Made by a program: the position numbers and the translations under genes. 43,769 nt of DNA from Lachnospiraceae bacterium (GTDB lineage: Bacteria > Bacillota_A > Clostridia > Lachnospirales > Lachnospiraceae). The DNA lies in assembly GCA_017430765.1 (NCBI GenBank), contig JAFRMI010000045.1, positions 1 through 43,769 on the forward strand, read 5' to 3'. Under the pieces are notes generated by a model, which was not told the DNA's origin, did no database searches, and worked only from the letters and a program-made list of their open reading frames with translations. Of the stretch, positions 25,340 to 32,935 are shown in pieces (within the stretch, counting starts at the first letter, position 1; the number at the start of each line of letters is the position of its first letter).

Positions 25340-26254
25340 TCAGCTGTTCATATAAGAAAGATAGTAACTTCTCCAGTCATTCTTATACAGTTCCGCCAGA
25401 TCCCCGCGCTTTTTCTTATACTCGCGCACATCAAATCCTGCGCAGGCCGTGTGTCCGAGATCCATCCCGTAATTAACGAAGAAGGAAAATACCTTCCCCG
25501 GATCTGCCCCGGTGATCTCCTTCACCAACGGATAGTGGGATATATAATAATCATAATCATACACGGAGGTGTACAGCGACTCCTCTGCATCCGGAAGGTT
25601 GTATACGAATACATCATGATCCAGCGGATAGGGACAGCCTTCCACCGGCTCTTCCGGATACGCCTCACTGGATTTCTCCGGCCAGACCATACCGGCGTCA
25701 TAGCGCTTGATGTTGGAGCCGTCCATATTGATGCTGCCGCCATCGACATCCGCCACAATAAATGCATGTCCTTTGTACCCGCCGTGCATATCCGTCACGA
25801 TGAGTACGAACCCCTTCTTCGCATTTTCAATACCCTCGGACTCAATGAAACCGTGGGCTTTCAGGAAAGATCCGAGGTCTCTCTTCGGGTCGTCCCAGTG
25901 GACAACGACTCCTCCCTCGGGCTGGTCCGTGAATCCCAGCGACCAAAGCGTCGCCGCCACCAGCCTGTCGCAGCTGATCTTCCGGTCCGTACACGGCGGG
26001 TCAGCCATGGAATTCCCGTATACATATTTATGCTTTTCCGCGTAGTCAAGGATCCGGCCCGCCCGGTCCAGGAACCGGTCCGTTGTGAGATACCTTGCGT
26101 CCGTTATGGGGTAAACCTCATTCAGCCCGAAATATTTCTTTTTCTTTTCCGCACCGTGCGCCTCCGCTTCCGGAAAGACCAGCGTGCCCATCAGAAGCCC
26201 GAAGATAAGTGCCGCGCCTGTGATGCGGCAGATCCGTCTCTTAGTCCTGTTCAT
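25340..26254 (-). CDS. Secreted protein with Cys/His papain-like core and C-terminal repeat module
   Basis: A 304-residue protein with a signal peptide (cleavage near residue 33-35, AEA|HGA). The region 60-180 has C95 in KISCDRLVAATLWSLGF and H163 in KGHAFIVADVDGG. This order resembles NlpC/P60- or CHAP-type peptidases, but the flanking motifs are diverged and I could not assign a family. The last 75 residues (DYDYYISHYPLVKEI ... FDVREYKKKRGDL) match a module I know from clostridial surface proteins, usually present as several copies, here once. The ribosome site is weak. It is followed by iorAB after 121 bp, with no obvious functional link. Confidence 0.72.
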   Translation of the reverse strand: MNRTKRRICRITGAALIFGLLMGTLVFPEAEAHGAEKKKKYFGLNEVYPITDARYLTTDRFLDRAGRILDYAEKHKYVYGNSMADPPCTDRKISCDRLVAATLWSLGFTDQPEGGVVVHWDDPKRDLGSFLKAHGFIESEGIENAKKGFVLIVTDMHGGYKGHAFIVADVDGGSINMDGSNIKRYDAGMVWPEKSSEAYPEEPVEGCPYPLDHDVFVYNLPDAEESLYTSVYDYDYYISHYPLVKEITGADPGKVFSFFVNYGMDLGHTACAGFDVREYKKKRGDLAELYKNDWRSYYLSYMNS

Positions 26255-26316
26255 AGGAATCCCCGTTCCGCCGTCCCCAAGAGACGGCCTTCCATGTTAT
26301 GAAAGCTCTCCTGCTG

Positions 26317-28542
26317 TTATCCCTCTTCATATTCGATATAATAGGCGTCCTCATTCCGCGGGCAGAGAAAATCCATGACTTCCTCAAGGGTCGGAAGACC
26401 CTGATAGCCGGCATGTTCGATTCTCTCTTTTCCGTCCGATGAGATCAGCGTAACGGTCGACGGCTTGGGATCCGTACTCACGGAGAGATCCGTATCCGCC
26501 GTACCTTCGCCGGTGAGCTCAATATTGAGATATCTGCGGTAATAGTAATTTGTGATCTCCGCGGAATAGACCTTTCCGTTTTCCTCTTTATCGTATACGG
26601 CCGTAACCTCGTAGACCGGAAACAGCTTGTTCTTATATTCGGATTCATTTCCGGAATCATATACGGACGCCCGCCGTCCCATAAAGATCGCCCCGACATA
26701 CTGCATGCTCTCTATGTGGACTCCATACTTGCCTCGGCCCACGTCCCTCGCCAAAATATGTGCCTCCAGATCCGATGTGATCTCAGCGAAGAGGTCAGAC
26801 GGTATTTCGTCAAAGTGCACCGCCATATGCGGGTAGCTGCCGAATACAGGTACGTCCGGTTCCGCTTCGGGTGTATCTGCTTCCGGCCCGGATGTTTTCT
26901 CTTCCGATGTTTCCGGTTTTTCCGGCTTTGATGATTCCCCTTTCGGTGTTTCCGCCTCTTCCGGCTTTGACGATTCCTCTTCCGGTGTTTTCCCGGCACC
27001 TCCCGTTTCCTCTGCCTGCTGCGAAGCCGGCAGAACATCCTTTCCGGGTGCGACAGCCGCGCCTTCCGCCGGCGAACCTGCCTGAGGGATGCCGGCGCCG
27101 TCTGACACAGCAACATCTCCCGCAGCCGCATCCGGTACCGCACTGTCTTCGGTCTCCGACTCTGCCCGGCTTTCTTCCGGGAATCCTTCCAAATGTTCTT
27201 CGGGGATCTCCTCGTGGAGACTGCTCTCCGCGGGCGGTTTTTTCAGCCGGCGGATCGCAGGCAGCCCATATGCCGCCATACTGTAGATGATACTGAAAAC
27301 AACCACCAGCGCAAGTGCGCCGAATAGAACAGTCAGCAGGCGGGACTCCTCCCAGAATCTTCGCAGCATGCCCTGCGGTCCCGCCGATTGATGACCGGCC
27401 CCGCCCGCAGGACGTCCATAAGGACCGGCTCCACCGGCAGGTTGATCCGCGCCGGATGAAGGTCTGCGGCAGCCGGCTCCTCCGACGGGTTGATCCGCGC
27501 CGGATGAAGGTCTGCGGCAGCCGGCTCCTCCGACGGGTTGATCCGCGCCGGATGAGGGTCCTGCAGCTCCTGCTGAACGGTCTGCGCCCGCCGTCCCTTT
27601 TTCGTTCTCCCTCTCCGCGCACGCTTCCAGAGCTCTGCAGAAATCCTTCGCAGTCTGATAGCGTCTCGCGGGATTCGGGTCGCAGGCCCGCATAAGTACG
27701 GATGCCAGCTTTGGGGATGCGAAGGCGGGGAGTGGAAGCATTTCCCCGTTGATTCTGCGCATATTGGCATAAGTGAAGTCATTCTCACTGACCGGATTGG
27801 GGAAGGACGGCGTAAATGGGAGGCGCATCCCGTTCATCAGATTATAGAGCACAATCCCGAGTGAATACAGATCCGCCGTGTTGTTGTAAGGCTGTCCCCT
27901 GTACACCTCCGGGGCCATATACGAGAGCGTGCCGGTTCCGGTCATGGTCTGGCTCTGCCGCACAGATTCCATATAGCGGGAGATCCCGAAGTCACCGAGT
28001 TTGTAATTGCCGAAGCGGTCCCGGAACAGATTGCTCTCCTTAATATCCCTGTGAATGATGTTCCGCTCTTCGCAGCACGCCAGCGCCCGGCAGATATCGA
28101 TCCCCAGTTTCAGAACTTCCGCCTCGTCGACGCGGCTGCCCTCCCGGAAGTAATTCGTGATGGCAAGAAGGAGTTCCATCCGGATCAGGATCGTGCATTC
28201 CTCCTTGTCGCGAAGCACTGCATAGTCTTCGATCACGACGATTCCCGGGGCGCCTTTCAGCTGCTCCATAATGTTGATCTCATTGCTGATATTTCGGATA
28301 AATGAATCGCCGAGCTTCGCGTTCCGCGCCCCCTGCATGGCAGGAGAAGCAGCCGGCTGTCCCTCTTCGACGCGCAGGACTTTTAAGGCCGCGTACGACG
28401 TGATTCCGTATTCTTCTTTCGATATTTCATATACCTCGCCGTATGAGCCGGTTCCGAGAAGACGGTGGATCTTCCACTGCGGCCACGTCCTGGCGAGATC
28501 ATGCTCCGCTCTCTGTCTGCGATATTCCGATGATAAAAGCAT
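26317..28542 (-). CDS. Receptor-like Ser/Thr protein kinase
   Basis: A 741-residue kinase with an N-terminal catalytic domain: glycine loop GTGSYGEVY (about 30-38), K54, HRDIKESN (164-171), DFG (184-186) and APEVY (210-214). It looks fully active. A Gly/Ala/Pro linker containing 16-residue repeats (about 330-372) leads to one membrane helix (402-422). An external Glu/Pro/Ser-rich stalk and a C-terminal domain of unknown type (about 595-741) follow. The layout is that of PrkC/PknB, but without PASTA repeats, so the sensed ligand differs. GGAGGGG precedes the ATG. No partner phosphatase is adjacent; a PP2C lies 12 kb away. Confidence 0.92.
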   Translation of the reverse strand: MLLSSEYRRQRAEHDLARTWPQWKIHRLLGTGSYGEVYEISKEEYGITSYAALKVLRVEEGQPAASPAMQGARNAKLGDSFIRNISNEINIMEQLKGAPGIVVIEDYAVLRDKEECTILIRMELLLAITNYFREGSRVDEAEVLKLGIDICRALACCEERNIIHRDIKESNLFRDRFGNYKLGDFGISRYMESVRQSQTMTGTGTLSYMAPEVYRGQPYNNTADLYSLGIVLYNLMNGMRLPFTPSFPNPVSENDFTYANMRRINGEMLPLPAFASPKLASVLMRACDPNPARRYQTAKDFCRALEACAERENEKGTAGADRSAGAAGPSSGADQPVGGAGCRRPSSGADQPVGGAGCRRPSSGADQPAGGAGPYGRPAGGAGHQSAGPQGMLRRFWEESRLLTVLFGALALVVVFSIIYSMAAYGLPAIRRLKKPPAESSLHEEIPEEHLEGFPEESRAESETEDSAVPDAAAGDVAVSDGAGIPQAGSPAEGAAVAPGKDVLPASQQAEETGGAGKTPEEESSKPEEAETPKGESSKPEKPETSEEKTSGPEADTPEAEPDVPVFGSYPHMAVHFDEIPSDLFAEITSDLEAHILARDVGRGKYGVHIESMQYVGAIFMGRRASVYDSGNESEYKNKLFPVYEVTAVYDKEENGKVYSAEITNYYYRRYLNIELTGEGTADTDLSVSTDPKPSTVTLISSDGKERIEHAGYQGLPTLEEVMDFLCPRNEDAYYIEYEEG
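27441..27555. repeat. 48-bp tandem repeat in the kinase linker
   Basis: Two nearly identical 48-bp units and a partial third encode a linker repeat containing SSGADQPVGGAG in the juxtamembrane part of the kinase. In-frame length suggests variable linker length between strains. Confidence 0.85.
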
Positions 28543-28614
28543 GCGCCGCGCCCCTCCGGTTGAAATCCCTTCGAAAAAAGATACTGCTGCATATTTCCGC
28601 AGTCACTTCATAGG

Positions 28615-28642
28615 ATTTTATCACACTGACTTCGTAAAATGA
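28615..28642 (-). promoter_or_regulatory. Probable promoter of the receptor kinase gene
   Basis: A leftward extended -10 (TGA-TAAAAT, 28615-28620) with a weak TTCATT 17 bp upstream. It lies about 75 nt before the kinase start, and a small ACTGC/GCAGT hairpin follows in the leader. Confidence 0.45.
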
Positions 28643-28721
28643 ACCCATTCCGGCACATCCCGAAAGGTGCTTCCGGGAATTTTTCGCGGATCGCCGCACA
28701 GTTGGGCTGCCCGGAGAATGG

Positions 28722-28772
28722 AAAAGAGAGAAGGCGCGGACCGCAGTGACGCGGCCGGCTCTTCTCTCTTTT
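28722..28772. terminator. Bidirectional terminator after the zinc-ribbon/CD225 gene
   Basis: AAAAGAGAGAAG pairs with CTTCTCTCTTTT over 12 bp, with GC-rich pairing inside. T-runs on both strands make it usable in both directions; it should end the leftward mRNA of the 142-residue zinc-ribbon protein. The rest of the 28543-28874 gap holds the kinase promoter and nothing else I recognise. Confidence 0.8.
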
Positions 28773-28874
28773 ATACTTTCTCATGGTGACAAGATGATCC
28801 GGATCTTCCGTGCCCCGGCCGCATTTCCATGCCTCCCGGCAGAGCGCACGGCGCAAGGTTCCAGCCGCACCACC

Positions 28875-29303
28875 CTACATGGAGCCTCTCGCGGCAAGAT
28901 TTCCGATGATCGCGAGGATACCCAGAATCGTTCCGATAATGCACCACATTCTTGCCGAGGACATCTTCTTCTGCTGCTCCTCCAGCGTCGCAGCTTTATT
29001 GATCCCAAGCGTATTAACAAGCGCGACGATGCCCGGAATCGTGCAGAGCAGGATCGTGATAATCGACCACGCCATAAGCCCGCCGGTCGGGATCGGAGCG
29101 ATCGGCTGCGGCGCGTAATTCCACTGGTTCTGCTGATAGGTCTGCTGAGGGCCGGGATCATTCTGCTGGTATGTCTGGGCCGGCTTCTCATTCACTTCGA
29201 AATTCTGCTGCGGCTGATTTGCGTCCTTCAGCGCTGCGCCGCAATTGGAGCAGAATGCGTTATCATCCGCGTTCTGGGCTCCGCAATAGGGGCATACTAA
29301 CAT
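28875..29303 (-). CDS. Zinc-ribbon CD225/dispanin-like membrane protein
   Basis: A 142-residue protein. The N-terminal zinc ribbon has two CxxC pairs (CPYCG at 4-8, CSNCG at 18-22). A Gln/Asn/Pro-rich linker with repeated QTYQQN follows, then two membrane helices (about 80-100 and 118-138) joined by a polar loop containing NKAATLEEQQKKMSSAR. The spacing and the SARMW motif resemble the CD225/dispanin family. The bacterial function is unknown. GGAGG lies 9 nt before the start, and a strong promoter is present 67 bp upstream. It is transcribed alone, ahead of the receptor kinase. Confidence 0.82.
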   Translation of the reverse strand: MLVCPYCGAQNADDNAFCSNCGAALKDANQPQQNFEVNEKPAQTYQQNDPGPQQTYQQNQWNYAPQPIAPIPTGGLMAWSIITILLCTIPGIVALVNTLGINKAATLEEQQKKMSSARMWCIIGTILGILAIIGNLAARGSM

Positions 29304-29369
29304 CTTCTGTCTCCCTCCTTTAGTCTCTCTGCTCCATTCAGAACAGGCTCCTGTATATCTGTTATATTT

Positions 29370-29398
29370 ATCATACGGTTTGAAAAACTTCGCGTCAA
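29370..29398 (-). promoter_or_regulatory. Promoter of the zinc-ribbon/CD225 gene
   Basis: Leftward TTGACG (29393-29398) and TATGAT (29370-29375) separated by exactly 17 bp. Each box differs from consensus at one position, so this should be a strong sigma-A promoter. Confidence 0.78.
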
Positions 29399-29429
29399 CA
29401 AAAATCGTTTATAATTGAGCCGCATTGAG

Positions 29430-29567
29430 CCACGGGGACAGGAACCGTGGTCCACTCGAAAAAGGGAAATTTCAGCCACCGGGGACGGTACTTAAAATGC
29501 CGGCAGACAGCGTAATTACAAGCATTTTTAAACAAACTCCACTCAGCCGGGGTTCCTGTCCCCGTGG
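29430..29567. repeat. Composite palindromic repeat element (copies 2 and 3)
   Basis: Two inverted 21-bp units with the core GGGGACAGGAAC (29430-29450 and 29547-29567) flank 96 bp. Inside, at 29477-29503, lies a second motif starting CACCGGGGACG and ending AAAATGCCGG that recurs inverted at 35461-35487. The paired inverted arrangement is like a REPIN, which is mobilised in trans by a RAYT transposase; none is in the window. The element ends 2 bp from the stop of the VanZ-DUF2752 gene. Confidence 0.65.
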
Positions 29568-29568
29568 T

Positions 29569-30405
29569 TCAGGGGGCCAGAAAAGAAAAGGCAGGGATAT
29601 TGCGAAGGATCCAGTAAAGGACGATGACGGCAGTGACCCCGGCGAGAAGCGGCTGCGGGATCGACACCGGTTTCAGGCGCAGCGACGGGAATACAAGGCG
29701 CAGATATTCGTGTATCAGGATCAAAAGACATGGAGAGCCCAGCACGATAAAAAGGATATTATAGCTGAACGCCTCCGCGAACTGTCCCTGAAACAGCGCA
29801 TGAATGGCCCTGCCGGAGCCGCATCCCGGACAGTAGAGGCCCGTGAGCTGATAAAAGACGCACTTGATGCCCGTGCCGGCCTGCACTTCATAAACGCACA
29901 GCAGAAAAAACAGAGCCGGCAGGGACAGCGCCGTCAGGATGCGCCGCGGTCCGACGTGCTTCTTTTTTAAAAATGTGTACAGCAGAGCTCCCGCTGCAAC
30001 TCCTGCCGTGTCAATACAGACATCCCGGAATTCGCAGCTCCTTCCCGGGACAAAAAACTGATGGATCTCGTCCGTAACGGCATATAGGGCACCGGCTGCC
30101 GCGACATAAGGCAGCTGCCTGCACGGCCTGCCCCACCGCTGGTTCATAAGGGCGAGGCCGAGAAGGGTGAATTCTGTGAAATGGCCGCATTTTCGAATAA
30201 AAAAAGAGAGCGAGCCGTCTGAAACACGGATATGAAAAAGATGAAGAACGGCCAGGATTACCTGAACGATCTTTCCGCTCTCCACCGAAGAGAGCGGACC
30301 GGGCATGGCGGAGTGCACAAAGATCAGCAACATGGCCGCAATTGTCCACACCCACGCCTTTGCACTCTTTCTTTTCTTTTCATGATCCGCGACAAGCATA
30401 CTCAT
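29569..30405 (-). CDS. VanZ-like/DUF2752 fusion membrane protein
   Basis: A 278-residue membrane protein. Residues 15-155 resemble VanZ: FVHSAMPGP, RKCGHFTEFTLLGLALM and ALYAVTDEIHQFFVPGRSCEFRDV, with four helices. Residues 185-270 resemble DUF2752: FYQLTGLYCPGCGSGRAIHAL, then two more helices. VanZ-like proteins have been linked to glycopeptide tolerance and envelope processes, but most are uncharacterised, and no resistance genes are present here. The fusion is uncommon to my knowledge. AGGAAG lies just before the ATG, and an extended -10 promoter lies 23 bp upstream. Confidence 0.88.
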   Translation of the reverse strand: MSMLVADHEKKRKSAKAWVWTIAAMLLIFVHSAMPGPLSSVESGKIVQVILAVLHLFHIRVSDGSLSFFIRKCGHFTEFTLLGLALMNQRWGRPCRQLPYVAAAGALYAVTDEIHQFFVPGRSCEFRDVCIDTAGVAAGALLYTFLKKKHVGPRRILTALSLPALFFLLCVYEVQAGTGIKCVFYQLTGLYCPGCGSGRAIHALFQGQFAEAFSYNILFIVLGSPCLLILIHEYLRLVFPSLRLKPVSIPQPLLAGVTAVIVLYWILRNIPAFSFLAP

Positions 30406-30428
30406 TCCCCTCTTCCTATACGTTTTTC

Positions 30429-30437
30429 ATTATAACA
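30429..30437 (-). promoter_or_regulatory. Extended -10 promoter of the VanZ-DUF2752 gene
   Basis: Leftward TGT-TATAAT (30429-30437), an extended -10 box with perfect hexamer. The -35 region (TGTGAT about 16 bp upstream) is poor, as expected for this promoter type. Confidence 0.6.
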
Positions 30438-30463
30438 AAAATAAAGCCGGATCACATCACCGT

Positions 30464-30555
30464 GTGCATCCAGCCGGTATCTTCATGTGTATCCGGCCGG
30501 GATCTTCGTGTATATCCGGTGAGGATCTTCGTGTATATCCGGCCGGTATCTTCCT
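30464..30555. repeat. Four 23-bp tandem repeats
   Basis: Four consecutive 23-bp units of the form GTRTATCCGGCCGGKATCTT plus 3 nt, with no spacers, sit just upstream of the VanZ-DUF2752 promoter. The period is not a multiple of three, so it is not coding. Each unit contains a short CCGGCCGG palindrome or a variant. Confidence 0.8.
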
Positions 30556-31032
30556 GCCGCATACGAAAAGCCGGGCAGCTTGGTGTAAACAATTCTCTTT
30601 CACATCGATTTGTGCCGCCCGTCAAGGGAAGCAGGATGGAAATTCCTAAGCGGGTATAAAGCTCGCAGACGGACTTCAGCTCCCCCACCACTCATTCATG
30701 CGGGGAGCGCAGCCGGACTTTTGAGCCGGGCACAGTCGCGCAGGCGACTTTCTCCTTACGCCCCGGCCATCGGGGACGCTCCTTTAAACCCCTGTATTCC
30801 TTATAGATCCGGGCTTTTTTAAGAAAGCAACGGTCAGCCGGGGTTCCTGTCCCCGTGGTTCATTTATCTGAAAAAAATGCATTCTGTCGTGAAAAAACAA
30901 AATTGCAGACCGTCCGCAGTACGATATGGGTGCATACATAAAACAGCCGGTTTCAGGGATTTTTCCGCGCACAGCAGATCCGGATCGGAGAGAAAGACAG
31001 GACCGGCCCACATCTTTGGCAAGGAGGTACAA
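30556..31032. other. Intergenic region rich in palindromes
   Basis: No gene is recognised between the tandem repeats and the YiiX-like gene. It contains an AGTCGC/GCGACT hairpin near 30733-30750, one composite repeat (30768-30858) and an A-rich stretch at 30870-30900. TTGCAG at about 30902 could be a weak -35 for the gene at 31033, but no good -10 follows. Confidence 0.35.
30768..30858. repeat. Composite palindromic repeat element (copy 4)
   Basis: A shortened second motif (CATCGGGGACGCTCCTTTAA, 30768-30787) followed at 30838-30858 by a 21-bp palindrome with the core GTTCCTGTCCCC, matching the unit at 29547 exactly. The two-part structure repeats that seen at 29477-29567. Confidence 0.6.
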
Positions 31033-31557
31033 ATGAAGAAACTGATATCACGCGCACTCGTACTGGCAATGGTGCTCAGCACAATTCTCGCTCCGGCCAG
31101 TGTACACGCTGCAACCGAGAGGGGATCCTATCCGACCAGAAAGGGAACGATCCTGGTTACGACTGACTTCTATAAAGGGCTGATCCCCACGGGGCACGCC
31201 GCTATTGTGTACTCACGCAACAATGTGATAGAGTCAGTGTCAAACGGAGTCGTGTGGGGAAAGAACAACTGGAAATCGACAAAGCGGGAATTCTATGGCG
31301 TCACTTTAAGAAATACGAGCGGAAACCAGGACGCGGCGGCCGCTGACTGGTGCAGAAAACAGATCGGCAAGCGCTACAACTTCAACTACTTCAACACAGG
31401 TACGCGACAGCGCTTCTACTGCTCGCAGCTTGTCTGGGCGGCTTTCAAGGACAAGTACGGCATCAACATGAACACCGCGGCTTTCGGAAACGCCGTCCAC
31501 CCGATCGAGCTGGTTACAACCAATAAAACCTGCACGATCTACTACAGAAAGAGATAA
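31033..31557 (+). CDS. YiiX-like permuted papain-fold peptidase, secreted
   Basis: A 174-residue protein with a clear signal peptide (cleavage after SVHA, residue 26). The mature part has H55 in PTGHAAIVYS and C130 in RFYCSQLVWAAF. This His-before-Cys order is that of the permuted NlpC/P60 group (YiiX/YebB, Pfam DUF830), which cleaves peptide, amide or acyl bonds. The substrate is unknown; peptidoglycan or a lipoprotein is plausible given its export. The ATG at 31033 follows AAGGAGGT at an ideal distance; upstream in-frame codons lack a signal peptide and are rejected. A lipoprotein gene follows 75 bp later. Confidence 0.85.
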   Translation: MKKLISRALVLAMVLSTILAPASVHAATERGSYPTRKGTILVTTDFYKGLIPTGHAAIVYSRNNVIESVSNGVVWGKNNWKSTKREFYGVTLRNTSGNQDAAAADWCRKQIGKRYNFNYFNTGTRQRFYCSQLVWAAFKDKYGINMNTAAFGNAVHPIELVTTNKTCTIYYRKR

Positions 31558-31632
31558 AAATGCATCCACCCCGGGATTTGGGGCCCTGTCGGCCATCTGC
31601 CCGCTGTAAACAGGAAAGGGGGATCTTCCATA

Positions 31633-32679
31633 ATGAAAAGACATTTGAAATTACTGTTTCTTGTGCAGCTTGCCGCATCACTCCTCGTCGGCTGTGCGGG
31701 CAGGGGACAGGCTGCCTGGAGTCCGGATTACCGGACGGGATTGATTCTCACACAGGAAAGCAAAGAGACGTCAAAGATCCTTCTTCTGGACGAAAGCGGG
31801 CAGGTGATCAGCCGGCGGAACTGTCCGTATGGGACGATGGGTCATTTTGGCTACCAGCAGCAGATCATTCGGGACGGTGTCCTCTACGAGGCCCCGGTGG
31901 GTATCGCGACCAAAAAAGATTTCGGAAAAATAGTGGGATTTGACCTGAAAACAGGTGAAGCAGCCGAATACGATTTTAAGCGGGACAATATCACCGCCCT
32001 CGATGCGGACGGCACCTGCCTATACGCACTCAGCAATCTGAACGGGGTCACATACTTTGACCGGATGAACCGCGAGAGCGGCAGCATATCTACGGTAACC
32101 TGTGAAGATATCATGACCCTTCATATCTGCGTCATGGGCGGACGGCTGTATGGACTCGGAGAGAATTTGGACACAGGCAGGTTTCAGCTCTACCGGGTGG
32201 ACTTTGAGGAAGAGTCCCGCATCACAATCAAGGATCTCCCGGAAAATGTGACCGAGGATCCTGTTCTGCTCAGTGCCTTCGGGCAGCAGCTCTACTTTGT
32301 CTCCGGAACCGTCCTCTATACGTATGATCCGGCATCCGGAAAACTGGCTGAGAAAACGCTGCAGGGTGACGGAGGATACGCCGCATTCCCCTATGAACAG
32401 ACTGTCTTCGTAATATGCATGAGTGAGGATTACACAGACACCCGGGTAGAATTATACGACCGTAATTCTCTGGAATACATCACATCCATCGAGTTGGCAG
32501 ACGCTTATTACCAGATGGAGTTAAGCGAAGACACTCTTATCTTAAGCAGCGATACGGCTTTATACTACTACGACATCAGTGACCGTCAAAAACCGCAGCT
32601 GGAAAAAAGCGTGACATTTGAAGACGAAGTCACGGGAGATTATATCTACGGAGGTTTTTTCATCAATGAAGAGAATTAA
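31633..32679 (+). CDS. Lipoprotein with predicted beta-propeller
   Basis: A 348-residue protein with a lipoprotein signal (LAASLLVGC, lipidation Cys at 21). The remainder shows repeated strand-rich blocks of about 45 residues such as GKIVGFDLKTGEAAEYDF, GTCLYALSNLNGVTYFDR and GTVLYTYDPASGKLAEKT, typical of a seven- or eight-bladed propeller (PQQ/WD-like). No catalytic motif is visible. AGGGGGG lies upstream of the start. The 3' end overlaps the next small lipoprotein gene by 14 bp, so the two are translated together and may form a surface complex with the secreted YiiX-like protein. Confidence 0.78.
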   Translation: MKRHLKLLFLVQLAASLLVGCAGRGQAAWSPDYRTGLILTQESKETSKILLLDESGQVISRRNCPYGTMGHFGYQQQIIRDGVLYEAPVGIATKKDFGKIVGFDLKTGEAAEYDFKRDNITALDADGTCLYALSNLNGVTYFDRMNRESGSISTVTCEDIMTLHICVMGGRLYGLGENLDTGRFQLYRVDFEEESRITIKDLPENVTEDPVLLSAFGQQLYFVSGTVLYTYDPASGKLAEKTLQGDGGYAAFPYEQTVFVICMSEDYTDTRVELYDRNSLEYITSIELADAYYQMELSEDTLILSSDTALYYYDISDRQKPQLEKSVTFEDEVTGDYIYGGFFINEEN

Positions 32680-32923
32680 TTATCTGATAATCTGTGCATT
32701 AATGACCCTGACGCTGAGTTCGTGCGGCACAAAACCCACCGGGGGAGAGAGCGCTCAAAGTACAGCCGCCTCCTCCGCAGAGAAGGAGCCGGCCCCGGAG
32801 AAAGAGGAAGAACTTGAAGAAGTCGACATCCCCGGCATGGAGAGTATGACGGATGAGGAACTCAACGAGTATCTGATCAATGAAGCCAACGAGATGGATG
32901 TCGTTACGGATCCCAAGGGTTGA
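32666..32923 (+). CDS. Small acidic lipoprotein
   Basis: An 85-residue protein beginning MKRINYLIICALMTLTLSSC, a lipobox with lipidation Cys at 20. A short Ser/Ala/Glu-rich spacer and an acidic tail (EKEEELEEVDIPGMESMTDEELNEYL in outline, mostly Glu/Asp) follow. There is no recognised domain. The ATG at 32666 has GGAGG 12 nt upstream and overlaps the preceding lipoprotein gene by 14 bp. An earlier in-frame ATG at 32618 would place 16 polar residues before the signal and is rejected. Stop-to-stop distance to convergent gpsA is only 12 bp. Confidence 0.72.
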   Translation: MKRINYLIICALMTLTLSSCGTKPTGGESAQSTAASSAEKEPAPEKEEELEEVDIPGMESMTDEELNEYLINEANEMDVVTDPKG

Positions 32924-32935
32924 GCGGAGATTGCC

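Noticed and set aside
29569..30405. Teicoplanin resistance gene (vanZ)
   Set aside because: Only a VanZ-like domain is present, fused to DUF2752, with no other van genes; resistance cannot be claimed.
30464..30555. CRISPR array
   Set aside because: The repeats directly abut with a 23-bp period and no unique spacers, and no cas genes are present.
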